Shown here piece by piece: positions 33,623 through 45,136 of a stretch of 64,000 bases of DNA; the first letter of the stretch is position 1; the number at the start of each line of letters is the position of its first letter. Source of the stretch: Ligustrum vulgare (taxonomy: Eukaryota; Streptophyta; Magnoliopsida; Lamiales; Oleaceae); the NCBI GenBank assembly GCA_963555705.1, contig OY743190.1, positions 22,389,491-22,453,490 on the forward strand. The letters are read 5' to 3'. A program made the position numbers and the translations under genes. The notes beneath the pieces were generated by a model. The model was not told where the DNA came from, searched no databases, and saw only the letters and a program-made list of their open reading frames with translations.

Positions 33623-34456
33623 CTAAAACTCGACTTTTGGTAGATATCTTCGAGGTGGTTGGTTTGGAGTTGAGACAATTGCTCCCTTTTTGTCTTTGAT
33701 ATTCACACACCTCGATGTCTCTCTATTAACCTTCCCCTTGTCTTTAGAAATTGATTCCACTTCAGTCCTTGAGCAATTCTCGATATTGGGATTATCATTC
33801 TCCATTTGTGTAAGGTTAAAAGTAACATTATCTTCCTCCATCCTAAATATCACGTCCCTCTTCTCGACATCAATCAATGCTCGTGCAGTTGCTAAGAATG
33901 GCCTCCCTAGGATCAATGGCATCTTCTCATCCTCTTCCATATCTAAGATCATGAATTTTGCAAGGAACACAAACTTGTCAATTTTTACTAGCACATCCTC
34001 TATCACCCCATATAAATAGCTGATTGATCTATCAGCTAGATGCAATATGATAGTCTTTGGAGTTGGATCTCCCAAGTACAATTTCCTGTACACAGAGAAA
34101 GGAATTAAGTTAATGCTAAATCCTAAATCATATAAAACTTTGTTAAATTTTAAATCACCAATTAAACATGGAATTGAAAAACTCCCTGGATCTTTTACCT
34201 TTGGTGGCAGCTTGCTTTGGAGTATTGCACTACACATTTCATTTAAGACCACCATTTCACAATCTTCAAGCCTCTTCTTCTTAGCCATCAATTCCTTCAA
34301 AAACTTGGAATAGCTTGGAATCTCCTTTATTGCCTCAATGAAGGGAATGTTGATATGCAACTTCCTCAACATCTCTAGAAACAACGCAAACTGACAATCT
34401 TCATTATTCTTTTTCACCCTGTGAGGATATGGAATAGGAGGAATGTAGGCCTTCAC
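33623..34456 (-). CDS. Athila-type aspartic protease region (277-codon open frame)
   Basis: The frame is still open. It starts KAYIPPIPYPHRVKK (the usual PYPQRLKK start), has KLPPKVKDPGSFSIPC (family: KLPPKLKDPGSFTIPC), the protease box LYDLGFSINLIPFSVY (family: LCDLGASINLMPLSVF) and PLILGRPFLATARALIDV. Known proteases of this family use the D of D-L-G-A; here A is F, so activity is doubtful, although D and the second motif LILGRPFLA are intact. It ends ..PNQPPRRYLPKVEF just before the conserved GGAGGCAACC sequence. The ATG at 34,454 is not necessarily a start; a stop at 34,459 separates it from gag, so the original polyprotein is broken. Confidence 0.8.
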   Translation of the reverse strand: MKAYIPPIPYPHRVKKNNEDCQFALFLEMLRKLHINIPFIEAIKEIPSYSKFLKELMAKKKRLEDCEMVVLNEMCSAILQSKLPPKVKDPGSFSIPCLIGDLKFNKVLYDLGFSINLIPFSVYRKLYLGDPTPKTIILHLADRSISYLYGVIEDVLVKIDKFVFLAKFMILDMEEDEKMPLILGRPFLATARALIDVEKRDVIFRMEEDNVTFNLTQMENDNPNIENCSRTEVESISKDKGKVNRETSRCVNIKDKKGAIVSTPNQPPRRYLPKVEF

Positions 34457-34459
34457 TGG

Positions 34460-35960
34460 TTACATTACTTTCTTTTCTTCAACTGCAGTCCCTCTACCTT
34501 CTTCAGTTTGAGTTTTCTCCTTTAGATTCTCCTCTTTCTTTTTCTCAACAACTTGATCAGATTTCTCCATTTCGACTTCTTTCAGCTGAACTCCACTTCT
34601 AGTGGTGAGTGCACAAACATTCTCCCTCGAGTTGGTCTCAGTGTTGCTAGGTAATTTTCCAAGCTGTCTTTTTGTCCTTTATACAGCCAACTGACCAACT
34701 TGATTCTTCAGCTCCTTTATTTCTGCTTGTCGAGTTTGCAGCATGTCTTGTTGACTCTTTACTAGTTGTACAATCATATCCATGTTTTCTTTTAGCGTCA
34801 TCTGAATTTGCTGTTGCTTTTGCTATTGTTGCTGTTGAAAACCAAGAGGATTCTGAACATTTTGATTAGTTGACCATGAGAAATTTAGATGCTTCCTCCA
34901 TTCAGGATTGTAAGTCTAGGAGTATGGTCCTTTTTGGATTTAATTGTTTCCAAGATAATTAGCTTGCTCCACAACTATCTGATTTTCAATTGCAGTAGGA
35001 CACTCATTGACCTAATGATTTTCAAAACAGATGTCACACACCTGGTTTGCTTGAACGGCATGCACAGATTGTTTCCCCATACTTCACAAAACATCAACCT
35101 TAGCATTTAACTTTGTAATTCCATCCACTTCAAGAACTCCTCCAATTTTCTGCATAGCTCGATCTGAGTACCACTGGTAACTATTTCCTGTCATTTTTTC
35201 AAAGATTGCTGATGCTTCCTCATAAGTTAGATTCATCAGTGATCCACTTGCGACTGAGTCTGCGTGCCTCCTATTCTCATAGGTCAAACTGTTGTAGAAC
35301 TACTGGAATAGTATCCAATCAGATATGCCATGTATAGGGCACTTCCTAAGTAGTTCATTGAACATCTCCCAAGCTTCATATATTGATTCTCCTTGCTGTT
35401 GACTAAAAGCCAATATTTCTCTTCTAAGCTTCGACATTCGGCCCAGTGGAAAGAACTTGTCCACAATTTTTTTATCAATATGGTCCAAGACTAAATTGAG
35501 TTAGCTGGCAAAGAGTAGTACCAAGCTTTAGCCTTGTCTGCAAGAGAGAATGAAAACAACTTCATCTTGATCGCTTTTACTCGAACCCCATTCATGCTTT
35601 GCATGTTACAGATTTCTTGAAAAGCTCATACATGCGCATGAGGATCTTCAGAAGGTAGTCCATGGAAGACTGCAGATTGTTGGATCAACGAGATCAATGA
35701 GGTTTTGATCTCATAGTAATACCAGTGGCACGACACATGTCATGATATTTCCCACTGGTGGGATCATGTATTCCCTCAATGGTCGTCTTCCTCGAGCTTG
35801 AGGTTGCTACTCAAGTGCCTCATTAGGTTGATGAATAAAAGGATCATTAAGAATCAAGGGATTATTTGGAACCCTATCTGCTGCCATTCTCAAATTGGTT
35901 GCTGAGCTACTTCCAACTGTTGTCGACAGCTTCATCTCAAAGTACGTTCGATTTTCGAGT
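34460..35960 (-). pseudogene. gag: Athila-type gag remnant
   Basis: From right to left: IKMKLFSFSLADKAKAWYYS (35,590-35,510), a frameshift, KFFPLGRMSKLRREI..ESIYEAWEMFNELLRKCP (35,470-35,330), then GSLMNLTYEEASAIFEKM and QWYSDRA (35,250-35,150), a knuckle C-D-I-C-x3-H-x4-C near 35,035-34,995, KELKNQVGQLAV (34,725-34,690), SNTETNSRE and TTRSGVQL. This is the complete Athila gag order. About five stops and a frameshift inactivate it. Amino-terminal sequence runs to about 35,960. Confidence 0.8.
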
Positions 35961-36067
35961 CAAAAGGAAGCAAATAACAACTCTTAGATCTTAGCATAAA
36001 AATAAACGTGCAAAAAGTAAAAATTCAAAGTAAAGCAAAAATCAAATGATATGATATCAATCACTAA

Positions 36068-36085
36068 TCCCCAACAACGACACCA
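36068..36085 (-). other. Primer-binding site (tRNA-Asp-like, decayed)
   Basis: The minus strand reads TGGTGTCGTTGTTGGGGA. The Athila/Tat primer site TGGCGCCGTTGCCGGGGA differs by C-to-T changes only, as expected from decay of methylated cytosines. Confidence 0.8.
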
Positions 36086-36091
36086 AATATT

Positions 36092-37585
36092 TGTTGTGCT
36101 AAATCGCAAGTATACGATGTCGCATCCAAGAAATAAAGTGGACTTTTGGAGTCCGAGTGATCGTTTCCACGAAGATTATGACTAATTACCAAAGGTGTTT
36201 TAATTTTCACTTTATTTGAATGACAAATTGGGATGACTCTAAGAACTGAACTAAAAACAATGATCAAAGCAACAAAAGTGTTTTTAAATCAATTTATGAA
36301 AAGTTGGGATTTCATGATTTCACGTAGTTAATACCTTTAATATCACCCTTCAAGTTTTAATCTACTAATGTGATGGGTCGAGCTTACTTATGCACATGAA
36401 ATTCCCCCTCGAATTTAAATCAACTATACCTTATTGGTTAACAGTGCTTCTAGACAGTAGGTTGTAATGATTAGATGCAAGGAACACAAGAATTCAATCA
36501 AGACCACAATAACAACAAACGTATATCTCTATCGCTCATTCAATTACTGGGTTTTATTATTAGATCTAGATCATTAACTAACCTCTCGGATTATGAAAAC
36601 GATCCATGGAATCAATGAATTAGTGGCCAATTAATTTATGCATTAATCACAAAATAAAATCATACACATGCAATAAATACGTAAAACTTGAACAATGCAA
36701 TTAAAAGCGTAAAACTACGCTACATCGTTAATCCCAACAGATAGTTTAGTTAATAATGAAATTAACAAAAACGCAATAATAAACTAAACTAAACATCATG
36801 AGTAATTCGAAGAGATGAGTTAAAGAAATCTTGCACCAAGAAGGTCTTCCACAAGTTAATCTTCTAATCTTCTCGTCTTTGTCTCCAATTGAGCCTCCAA
36901 AATCTCCAAACTTTGATGGTGAGTTATTCCTCTAGAGTATGTTTGCAAAGGTGCCTCCTACATGCATGATATGTTCCTTATATCAACTTCCCAAGAAACC
37001 TAGGTAAACTCACGCTGAAATCCACGCATGAGTTTTTTGTCTAGCTGGGCCGGACAACTACTCAGCCGCGCAGGCATAAGGTTGGTGGCCGCGCAGTAGA
37101 GTCAAAAGTGGTTCTATAAAATTAAGAAATCTTGTGTGACCACCAAGTTTAGAATCCGTGGACGTGCAATAGGTAGTTTTTCAGCGCTATTTTCTATCTT
37201 TCAGTATGTTTAAGTTGGCCCCTGAACTTTATTTGCATGTGAGTCCTTCATCTTCTGATTATGATAATTAAGCCCCTGAACTTTTCAAACACTTCAATTC
37301 TTCTTCCAAACTTCAATACATCTCCAATTAAACTCTTGAATCATGATTTCTTCCACTTAGGTCCTCTTGGAAATACCGATTGACATCACCAACAACTCTT
37401 TTGTTCTTTTTAGCTCCAATTGACATCCAAGTATCCATTATTCCATTTTATTGCTTCCTTCTCATGAATTTGGGAATATTCCTACAATGCAAGCAAATAA
37501 CAAAACATTATGTAGTAATTATTCAAGAATGACAATATATTATTCGAATGTAGATGTATAAATAAGTGTATAAATACACTTCTCA
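36092..37585 (-). repeat. LTR B (5' LTR) of the Athila-like element
   Basis: 1,494 bp, from TGTTGTGCTAAATCG to CACTTCTCA on the plus strand; equals LTR A (15,488-16,096 plus 27,055-27,948) and LTR C (40,868-42,530). Paired words GCCGCGCAG sit at 37065 and 37088, with weaker ones near 37,134 and 37,156, and a minus-strand TATA-like GATATAAGG at about 36,977. Confidence 0.9.
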
Positions 37586-37925
37586 AACACTCCTAAAATA
37601 GAATTATTATTCGTCCTCGAACAATGTAGAATTAAACTAATGAATCAAGAATTTCAAAATAACAAATGTTTTTGTTGTGTTAACTTGTTCACCATAAGCT
37701 TCAATAATACAAATCAAATTATACTCTGGCACAGAATTTTGAACAACAAAATAAGAGTAGTTCTAGTCAAGTCATGCTCAATTTTCAAGTGTGCGTGTGA
37801 ATAACCAATATCGAACGTCTACTTATGCAAAAAAATATACTTAACGCTGTGTAGTTTATTCTGCAAAATCAAATCTGAATCCTACGTGGTCAATCTATAA
37901 AGTTCTAATGATTTTTCTTACATCG
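37586..37925 (-). other. Second internal fragment attached to LTR B
   Basis: It matches 27,949-28,300 (ATTCGTCCTCGAACAATGTA.., CTGTGTAGTTTATTCT.., TTTTTCTTACATCG), the DNA that lies next to LTR A. So LTR B is followed by element DNA again, and the match stops abruptly at 37,925. This suggests a tandem element joined by recombination and then truncated. Confidence 0.75.
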
Positions 37926-38925
37926 TATATTTTTAAAAAAATGCGACCGAAGTTGGGCAAATTATGACTTCGAGTTGTTCAAGGGGCTAATTATTAGTTG
38001 TACTTGATATTCTCCTACATTTATTTTGTTGATGTACTATGTGTCATCGGTATATGATATTTCTCAATTAGAGGTTTGATGACTCATAGGTCTTTTGCTC
38101 TTTGTACGATGAATTTAGCATATTAAAAAAATTTAATAATAAAATTGTCACAAATTGGGATTTTGAGAAGTAAAAGTGGACAAATCTCTCGTGACTGCAA
38201 AATTCCAAAATTCTCAAATTAACGATTTGTGTATTGAAGATGAGAGGCCTCATGGCTTGATTCCTGAATTTCAAAATTTGTTGGAGACTTTATTTATTGA
38301 GAGTTGGCTTGTTTGGCTCTTGGACTATGAGACTTGGATTTGAACAGAATTTATTTTTAATTTGAAGAAGGTTTTGATCTTCTTTGACTTAATTTAGACT
38401 TGCATAATTTGAAAACTTTGATATTCTCGTTCTTGAATTTTGCTTGAAACTTTGAAAATCATTTTATTCTTGCTCATCAATATTTTTTCACCCTCCTTTT
38501 TTTCATGGACCAATGGTCCTATTTATAACCAAGTTTTGTAACTACTTCTTATAACCGTCCAATTATTTATAAAAATAATTGAAATGGTTATGAATTTTGA
38601 AAAGTAGGATGAGATTCATTGACGAGCTTCTTTTATGCGTGCCTAAGTTGACTTTCATTTAATAAACTTAATTGGGCTAATTATTGAAAATCGACCCAAA
38701 TCATTTAATTACTTTATTCATTTATTTTATGTCTACAAGCACTTTTAAAGTTTTGAAATAATTTAGAGTTTAATTCAAATTAAAACTCCTTTTCAATCTA
38801 CTCTCTGTTTTAACTACCACTAGTATTTTAAATTTAGATGTTATTTTACAACTTGAGTTTTATTAGTTTTCTTAGAGATTGAAATTTATATAGTAAACAA
38901 TAGACTTTGTACTCAATCGATTATT
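37926..38925. other. Gene-free interval
   Basis: Rich in TTGAxTTT and GAAAATCA words on the plus strand. TATTTATAACC at about 38,520-38,530 is TATA-like. No domain and no long frame; it resembles retroelement leader DNA but I cannot tie it to an element. Confidence 0.3.
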
Positions 38926-39075
38926 ATTCATGTTGAAGACTTTTTTATTCCAAGAAAAGTTGAAGAAAGTAGAAATACTAAGAAATATGATTACCAAAAT
39001 ATTCATGTTGAAGACTTTTTTATTCCAAGAAAAGTTGAAGAAAGTAGAAATACTAAGAAATATGATTACCAAAAG
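38926..39075. repeat. Perfect 75-bp tandem duplication
   Basis: ATTCATGTTGAAGAC.. to ..GATTACCAAAA occurs at 38926-39000 and 39001-39075 with no visible difference except the last base. The length is a multiple of three, so both strands show duplicated short open frames. Confidence 0.95.
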
Positions 39076-39635
39076 GCAGAAAGCGTTATTGACTTTTCAC
39101 AACATTTTCAAAAAAAATGATTTTGAAAGGGCGAACAAGGAGAAGAGGTTGCTCACCTTGGCCTGTTTTGTTTTTTAGTTGTCAGTTTTGAATTTATTTT
39201 CAGTTTGAGTGTATTTTTAAAATCATGTTTGCTTTGTCATTTTGAAAAAATACTTATCATAAGAGAAAACTTGGTGTGAATTTTGAGATATATCATATTA
39301 AATTAAAAAAAAAAAATGCATCAGATGCCCAAAACTTTCAAAGGTGTAAAATAGGGACCCCGTCTTCAACCTCCAGCCCCCAACCCCAGCCACCTAGTTT
39401 GTGCAAACCCAACCCCTCTGCAGCCATCTGGAACCACCACCAAGGGCCGTTTCACCTCACCACCATCACCTTTACCAGCAACTTCCACAATCACCTCACC
39501 ACTCATCAAAGAGAAGGAAAATGATGGGGGGTTTATAAAGAAATTAATAAAATACATAGCAGTTGTCAAAAAGAGGGCATCCTCCACTTTGTGCTCGACA
39601 TCTTGTTTCTTCTTCTTAGATTGCTCTTGATTTTA
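39076..39635. other. Gene-free interval with a C-rich stretch
   Basis: An A-run at about 39,306-39,316 and a C-rich part (39,356-39,510) with CACCACCxx words. Short frames in it are low-complexity. It resembles the CCACCA-rich part of the solo LTR at 52,390-53,190. Confidence 0.3.
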
Positions 39636-40169
39636 GGCCATGTTTGATTGAAAAGATAGAAAATAAATGTTAAAAAAATATTTTCTAGAAATTGATTTGT
39701 CTGGAAATTATTTTCCTGGAAAATGTCAATTGGAAGTGTTTGATTAGATTAATTTTTCAGGTGAAAAAGTTGGAGATTTTCCTAGTTTTGTTATTTGATT
39801 GACATTATTATCCGTGGCAAATAAATCAAAATTTAACTATTTTAATTAAAAAAAAATTAATTTTTCATTCATTTATATTTGATAATAATAATGTTAATTT
39901 CTAAAAAAAATAAGTCAATTAACAACAACAAAAATGATTAAACGTGACCCAAAAGAATTTCCCACCTTAGGTGGAAAATGTTTTCTCAGCAAATAGGTAA
40001 GAAAATATTTTCAAGATAAATGAGGTAGTTATGCTTTAAATGATTGTATCTAAGAAAACATTTTTCAAGGCAAATTTTGTCAATTAAATACCAATCAAAT
40101 GTAAAAGGTGAAAAATATTTTTCACGATTTGACATTTTTCAGGCAAATCAAGCAGTATCAAACACAGAC
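39636..40169. mobile_element. Tourist-like (PIF/Harbinger) MITE, 534 bp
   Basis: Ends GGCCATGTTTGATTG and GTATCAAACACAGAC (reverse complement GTCTGTGTTTGATAC), flanked by TTA at 39633-39635 and 40170-40172. TTA/TAA duplication and this terminus are the marks of Tourist-like MITEs. Inside, TTTTCTAGAAA and GAAAATATTTTTC-like words are abundant. No coding sequence. Confidence 0.65.
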
Positions 40170-40172
40170 TTA

Positions 40173-40749
40173 GACTTTTGGTTTGAACCTAAGGCTAGAT
40201 CCTCCTATAGCTACCTTGAGTCAGCATTAATCAGCTCATTTTTCACATAGATACTAATTTTGAAGAAATATCCAATTTTCACTTCGCGAGCTCTGCTTCT
40301 TCTAGGTGCGAAGCTTCTGGCCTAAACTGAAATTGGGGTGTACATCTACCTAAACCTTGATTCAACTTTAGGTTGAAGATTTTACAATCGGTTGCCTTTT
40401 TTACACTGAAAACACTCGAAAAGCTAAAAAATAGTTTGCGGATTCCTTTGAAAAAAAAAATTTGTTTCCGAAAATGCTTTTTCGAAAACAAGCAAGAAAA
40501 TACATTTTTAGCGTTTTAAAAAATTGAATATACCACAAAAACAGCAAAGAGAACAACACATTTACTTTTTAGGCTGGACAATTAAGAAAATTTATTTAAT
40601 TTTAGACTTTAAAAGCTTTTAAAGACCTTTAAGAAGTTTAAAAGTCTGTGTATTCATTGTAGACTTTTATAATTGAATAAAAGTCTTGAAATATTAAATA
40701 TAGACTTTAATAAACTTTTTCAGAGATATTTAAAAGTCATCCATCATTC
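40173..40749. other. AT-rich interval with AAAGTC/GACTTT words
   Basis: 40,600-40,745 contains many short GACTTT and AAAGTC words (TTAGACTTTAAAAGC, TAAAAGTCTGTG, AAAAGTCTTG) that can pair. Similar words reappear at 45,270-45,300 and 45,860-45,950, on the other side of the inserted LTR complex, so both may belong to one larger MITE-like element. Confidence 0.35.
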
Positions 40750-40867
40750 AATTAAACTCCTGTTTGGCACCCAGTTTTTGAAAATCAAGTTTTTAAAATA
40801 CTCAATCTCAATCATCCATTTTAGTCAAGTTCACAATATTTGACTTTTCAAACAATTTTTAATCACA
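40750..40867. mobile_element. Tourist-like MITE, left half (split by an LTR element)
   Basis: CTCCTGTTTGGCACCCAG.., CAAGTTTTTAAAATACTCAA and CACAATATTTGACTTTTCAA match the MITE at 41,154-41,331. It stops at AATCACA and resumes at 45,137 with CCACACATTCTCCTAAAAAT, which matches the middle of that MITE (ATCCATTCTCCTAAAAATC). The LTR complex inserted here. Confidence 0.65.
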
Positions 40868-42530
40868 TGATGTGTGTTAATCGTAAGTGTACGATGTCAC
40901 ATCCAAGTGGTAAAGTGGACCTAAAAATCCGGATTACCGTCCCACAAGGATTATGATTAACTACCAAAGATATTCTAATCCTCGCATTATTGGAATAATT
41001 AAAGGAAGATTTGTGTAAACTAAATAATTTAACCAAAAGCAATTAAATAATAATAAAAAAAAGTGTGTCTTTGTAATCAATGGACGAGAAGTTCGGATTT
41101 CACGATTTCACGTAGACAATACTTTTAATTCCACTGTTCAAGTTTTAATCTAAGCCCTTGTTCGGTTTTTATTAAAATTTTATCTTTTTTCTACGGTACT
41201 CGATTTTAACCATCCATTAAAAGTCAAACCCATAATATTTGACTTTTCAATCAAATTTCAATCATCCATTCTCCTAAAAATCACTATTCATTTAAAAAAA
41301 ATCCCTTTTTTAAACAATACCAAACACACTCTAACAATGTAATCAATCTAGTTCACTTATGCATATGAAATTTCTCTCTCGAGTTTAAATCAACTCTACC
41401 TAATTAGTCAATCGTGTTTCTAGACAGCAGCTTGTAATGATTAGGTGCATGTAACACAAGAACTCAATTTACGATCGTAATAACAACAAATGTATATCTC
41501 TATCATTCTTTCAATTACCGAGTTTTATTCCTAGATCTAGGTCATTAGCTCACCTCTCGGATTATAAAAAGACCCATTAGATCAATGAATTAGTAGCCTG
41601 TTAATTCATACATTAATTACAAAATAAAATCATCACATGCAATCCATACGTAAAACTTGAACAATACAATTAAAAGCGAAAAACTACGATACATCGTTAA
41701 TCCCAACAAGAAGTTTAGTTATTCATAACGTTGGAATTAAAAAAATGAATAATAATAATAATAATGAACAACATCATGAGTATATCAAAATAAACAAGTG
41801 AAAGAACTCTTGCACCAAGATGTAACATCCACGTGTTGATCTTCAATCCTCACGCCTTTACCTCCAATTAGCTTCAACAATCTCCAAAGTATGATTATGA
41901 ATTTGGCCTCTTGAATATGTGTGCAAAGGTCTCCTCTATGTGCTTGATAGGTTGTATATATAGATTGCAAAGAAACCTAGGTAAAATAAAACTTGAAATT
42001 GTGCATAAACCTTTTTCCTGCAGGGCCGGACAACTGCGCGGTCGCATAGTTATAGGAGTGGTGATCGCGCAAGCCACTTCATATTGGATTTGTTAAACTA
42101 GTGCTTGGACACGCGGCCACCTAATAGGTTTAGCGTGGCAGTGCAGTTCACTTCTTCCGGCGTAATTTCCATCTTTTCCAACACGTTTAAGTAGGTCCCT
42201 GAATGGTATTTGCACATGAGTCATTCACCTTCTGATTGCAACAATTTTAGTCCTTGAACTTTCAAATTACTTCAATCCATCTTCAATTAAGCTCTCTAAC
42301 TTGAATTTCTTCTAATTAGCTCATCTTGGAATTCCTGGTTGACAACATCAGCATCTATTTTGTCCACTTTAGCTCAAAATGTTATTTCCCTCCATTGCTT
42401 CATTCTCGTGAATTTGGAAATATTTCTGCAATGTGAGCAAATAGAAAGCAATTATATAGAATTTATTCAAGAATGACAATAAATTGTTCTAATTTAGATA
42501 TATAAGTAAGCGTATAAAACACATTTATCA
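40868..42530 (-). repeat. LTR C, with a MITE inserted
   Basis: Aligns with LTR B (36092-37585) once the 181 bp at 41,151-41,331 are removed. Ends CATTTATCA. TATA-like TATATATA near 41,954-41,962 (both strands) and paired words near 42,035/42,061 and 42,112/42,133. Confidence 0.85.
41154..41331. mobile_element. Tourist-like MITE, 178 bp
   Basis: Ends GCCCTTGTTCGGTTTTT and AACAATACCAAACACACTC, flanked by TAA at 41151-41153 and 41332-41334. LTR B at the same place reads TTTTAATCTACTAATG without insertion, which gives the empty site. Confidence 0.85.
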
Positions 42531-43955
42531 AATACCCCCAAATTAGAATTATTATTTGTCATCGCACAATGTAGAATTAAACTACTGAATCAAAAATAGT
42601 GAAGTAACAAGTATTTTTGTCATGTCAACATGTTTACAATATGCCTCAATAATTCAGATCACGTCGTACTTTAGCATAGAGTTTTGAACAACAAAGTAAA
42701 ATTAATTTTAGTTATCTCATGCCAAATTTTCAATTGTGTGTGTGAATAGCCAAAGTTAAATGCATACTTATGAAACAAATACTTAAAACTGTGTAGTTCA
42801 TTATGCAAAATTGAGCCTGAATCCCATGTAGTCAACCTATGATAACCTAATGATTTTCTTTTCATAGCTCATAGATGATTACAACTTACTGTTTTTCTCT
42901 CAAATCTCGGGTTTTTATCTATAGTAGTTTCTAAACATTTTTCATTTCATTTTTTTTTTCACACAAGATAGTCAGTTAGAAATATACATGCACAATAAAT
43001 CAATGGTACACAATCCCTAATTCTACACCCTTAATCTCCACAGTTTCAGTCAACAAAGCTTATACCGTGCATTTTTATTTTATGGATGACTTTTTCTTTT
43101 GATTGTCCTTGTATTTTATCAACTTTGTGCAATAATTTTATTAGTTTCTTTCTATGTGACCCCTTTAGCAAGTTCTGGGTCGATGACTCTGAAGCTAGAC
43201 GTGTTTAGTACACCAGGTTCAGAGAACCCCTCAAACTTAATTATCCAAATCATAAAGGTAACAAAGAAAAGTTTAAAGATGTATTATTGTCTTATGTGTA
43301 AGTCCACTCTCCCTTAAACTTTCTAATTGACCCATGTAAAGAGCTTTGGGCTGATAACTCTCAATCTAGTTGAATTTAGGGTACCAGGTTTTAACACCCT
43401 TACAAACTTACTTGCTTGAGTCAAAAAGGCTACGAAGAGTCGAATATGACCTTTAACATTTTTCTGTTTTTATGCTAGTATTGGTTTATACCCGTTGACC
43501 AAACTGTTTTAACTAAAGTGCAAAACCAAGAACCATTGAACTTCAACCTATCAATACATTTCTAACCATTCCACCCAAACTGCTTCTTGAGCTATTTGGT
43601 TCTATTTTAGGGACGAGATTTCTAAATATTTAAGTTTAGGGATTAACAAGTCATTTCTACATTCAAGTTGCATAAATATGCCTTACATGTATTAAACATA
43701 TTCCTACACAAGCAATAATTTTAAAATATGGCTACGTGCGCATGAAGATGAAATCAAGTAAGTATAACTAGTCAAGAAAATTGATGTTTTGATGTTGTCC
43801 ATTTTTCAAGCCCAAGCAAAAGTTGATCCATATTATATCTTAGGCAATAAACATGTCAACAAAATTTTCGGATATTTCAAATTTTTTTTTTCACGTATCC
43901 CAACAATCAAATAAATATGTATGAAGCAAGAATAAATAAATATGAATATGAAATG
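42531..43955 (-). other. Internal (3' untranslated) fragment of the deleted Athila-like element
   Basis: Starts with an intact polypurine tract (minus strand TTTGGGGGTATT) and aligns with 27,949-29,390. It ends in ATATGAAATGAGATTCC and jumps into the middle of an LTR, marking an internal deletion. The 43099-43317 frame has no recognisable product. Confidence 0.7.
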
Positions 43956-45136
43956 AGATTCCACTTATGCATATGAAATTAAAACATGTTGTAATAATTA
44001 GGTGCAGGGAACACAAGAACTCAATTCATGATCGCAATAACAACAAACGTATATCTCTATCGTTCTTTCAATTACCGGGTTTTATTCTTAGATCTAGGTC
44101 ATTATCTTACCTCTCGAATTATGAAAACAACTCATTAAATCAATGAATTATGAATTAGTTTCCATTTAATTCACACTTTAATTACAAAATAAGACCATCA
44201 CGTGTAATCCATACGTAAAACTTGAACGATGCAATATAAAGCGGAAAACTATGTTACATCGTTAATCCCAACAAGAAGTTAAGTTTTTCATAACGTTGGA
44301 ATTAAAAGCATGAATAATAATAATGAAAAACATCATGAGTACATCAAAATAAACAAGTGAAAGAACTCTTGCACCAAGATATAGCATCCACGTGTTGATC
44401 TTCAATCCTCATGCCTTTTTTCTCCAATTAGCTTCAACAATCTCCAAAGTATGATGATGAATTTGGCCTCTTGAATATGTGTCCAAAGGTCTCCTCTACG
44501 TGCATGATAGGTTGTATATATAGATTAGCAAAGAAAAATAGTTAAAACCAAACTTGAAATCGTGCATGGCCTTTTTTCTGTTGGGCCGGACAACTGCGCG
44601 GTCGCATAGTTATAGGAGTAGTGACCGTACAATTATAGGAGTAGTGACCGCACTGGCTACTTCATATTGGATCTGTTAAACTGATGCTTGGACGCGTGGC
44701 CACCTGATAGGTTTGGTGTGGCCACGCAGTTCACTTCTTCTAGCGCAATTTCCATCTTCTCCAGCGTGTTTAAATAGGTCCCTGAACTTTATTTGTACAT
44801 GAGTCCTTCATCTTCTAATTGCAACAATTTTAGTCCTTGAACTTTCAAATCACTTCAATTCTTCTTCCAAACTTCAATTCATCTTCAATTAAGCTCTCTA
44901 ACTTTGATTTCTTCTCATTAGCTCATCTTAGAATTCCCAGTTGACAACATCATCATCCATTTTCTCCAAATGTCTTCCAATTGTACATTATTTCACTCAA
45001 TTGCTTCATTCTCGTGTGTTTTGGAATATTTCTGTAATGTAAACAAATTGAAAGCAATTATGTAGAATTTCTTCAAGAATGACAGTAAATCGTTCCAATT
45101 TAGATATATAAATAAGCGTATAAAACACACTTATCA
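43956..45136 (-). repeat. LTR D, truncated
   Basis: Lacks the first part of the LTR and about 60 bp after ATGCATATGAAATT. The rest matches LTR C through to CACTTATCA at 45,136. A stretch TTATAGGAGTAGTGACCGxA is duplicated at about 44,610-44,650, within the paired GC-rich words. Confidence 0.8.

Larger units (their letters stand above)
15488..37585 (-). mobile_element. Athila/Tat-like LTR retrotransposon with gag-protease only, heavily nested
   Basis: On the minus strand: 5' LTR 37585-36092, tRNA-Asp-like primer site, gag, aspartic protease, the sequence GCGCTTGTTGGGAGGCAACC, a long untranslated region, polypurine tract and 3' LTR (27948-15488, split by an insertion at about 16,097). Without its insertion the 3' LTR is about 1.5 kb, equal to the 5' LTR. 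No RT, RNase H or integrase is recognisable between protease and the 3' end. A solo LTR (30013-32587) lies in the untranslated region. The flanks (AGTCT and AACAC) do not match, and 37586-37925 repeats the internal region again, so the right side was rearranged. Confidence 0.75.
40868..45136 (-). mobile_element. Deleted Athila-like element (LTR C - internal - LTR D), non-coding
   Basis: LTR C (40868-42530), 1.4 kb of the internal region (42531-43955, homologous to 27,949-29,390) and a 5'-truncated LTR D (about 43,956-45,136). TCACA at 40863-40867 and CCACA at 45137-45141 form a 4/5 target duplication inside a Tourist-like MITE whose two halves fit together. No gag or pol is present. Confidence 0.75.
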
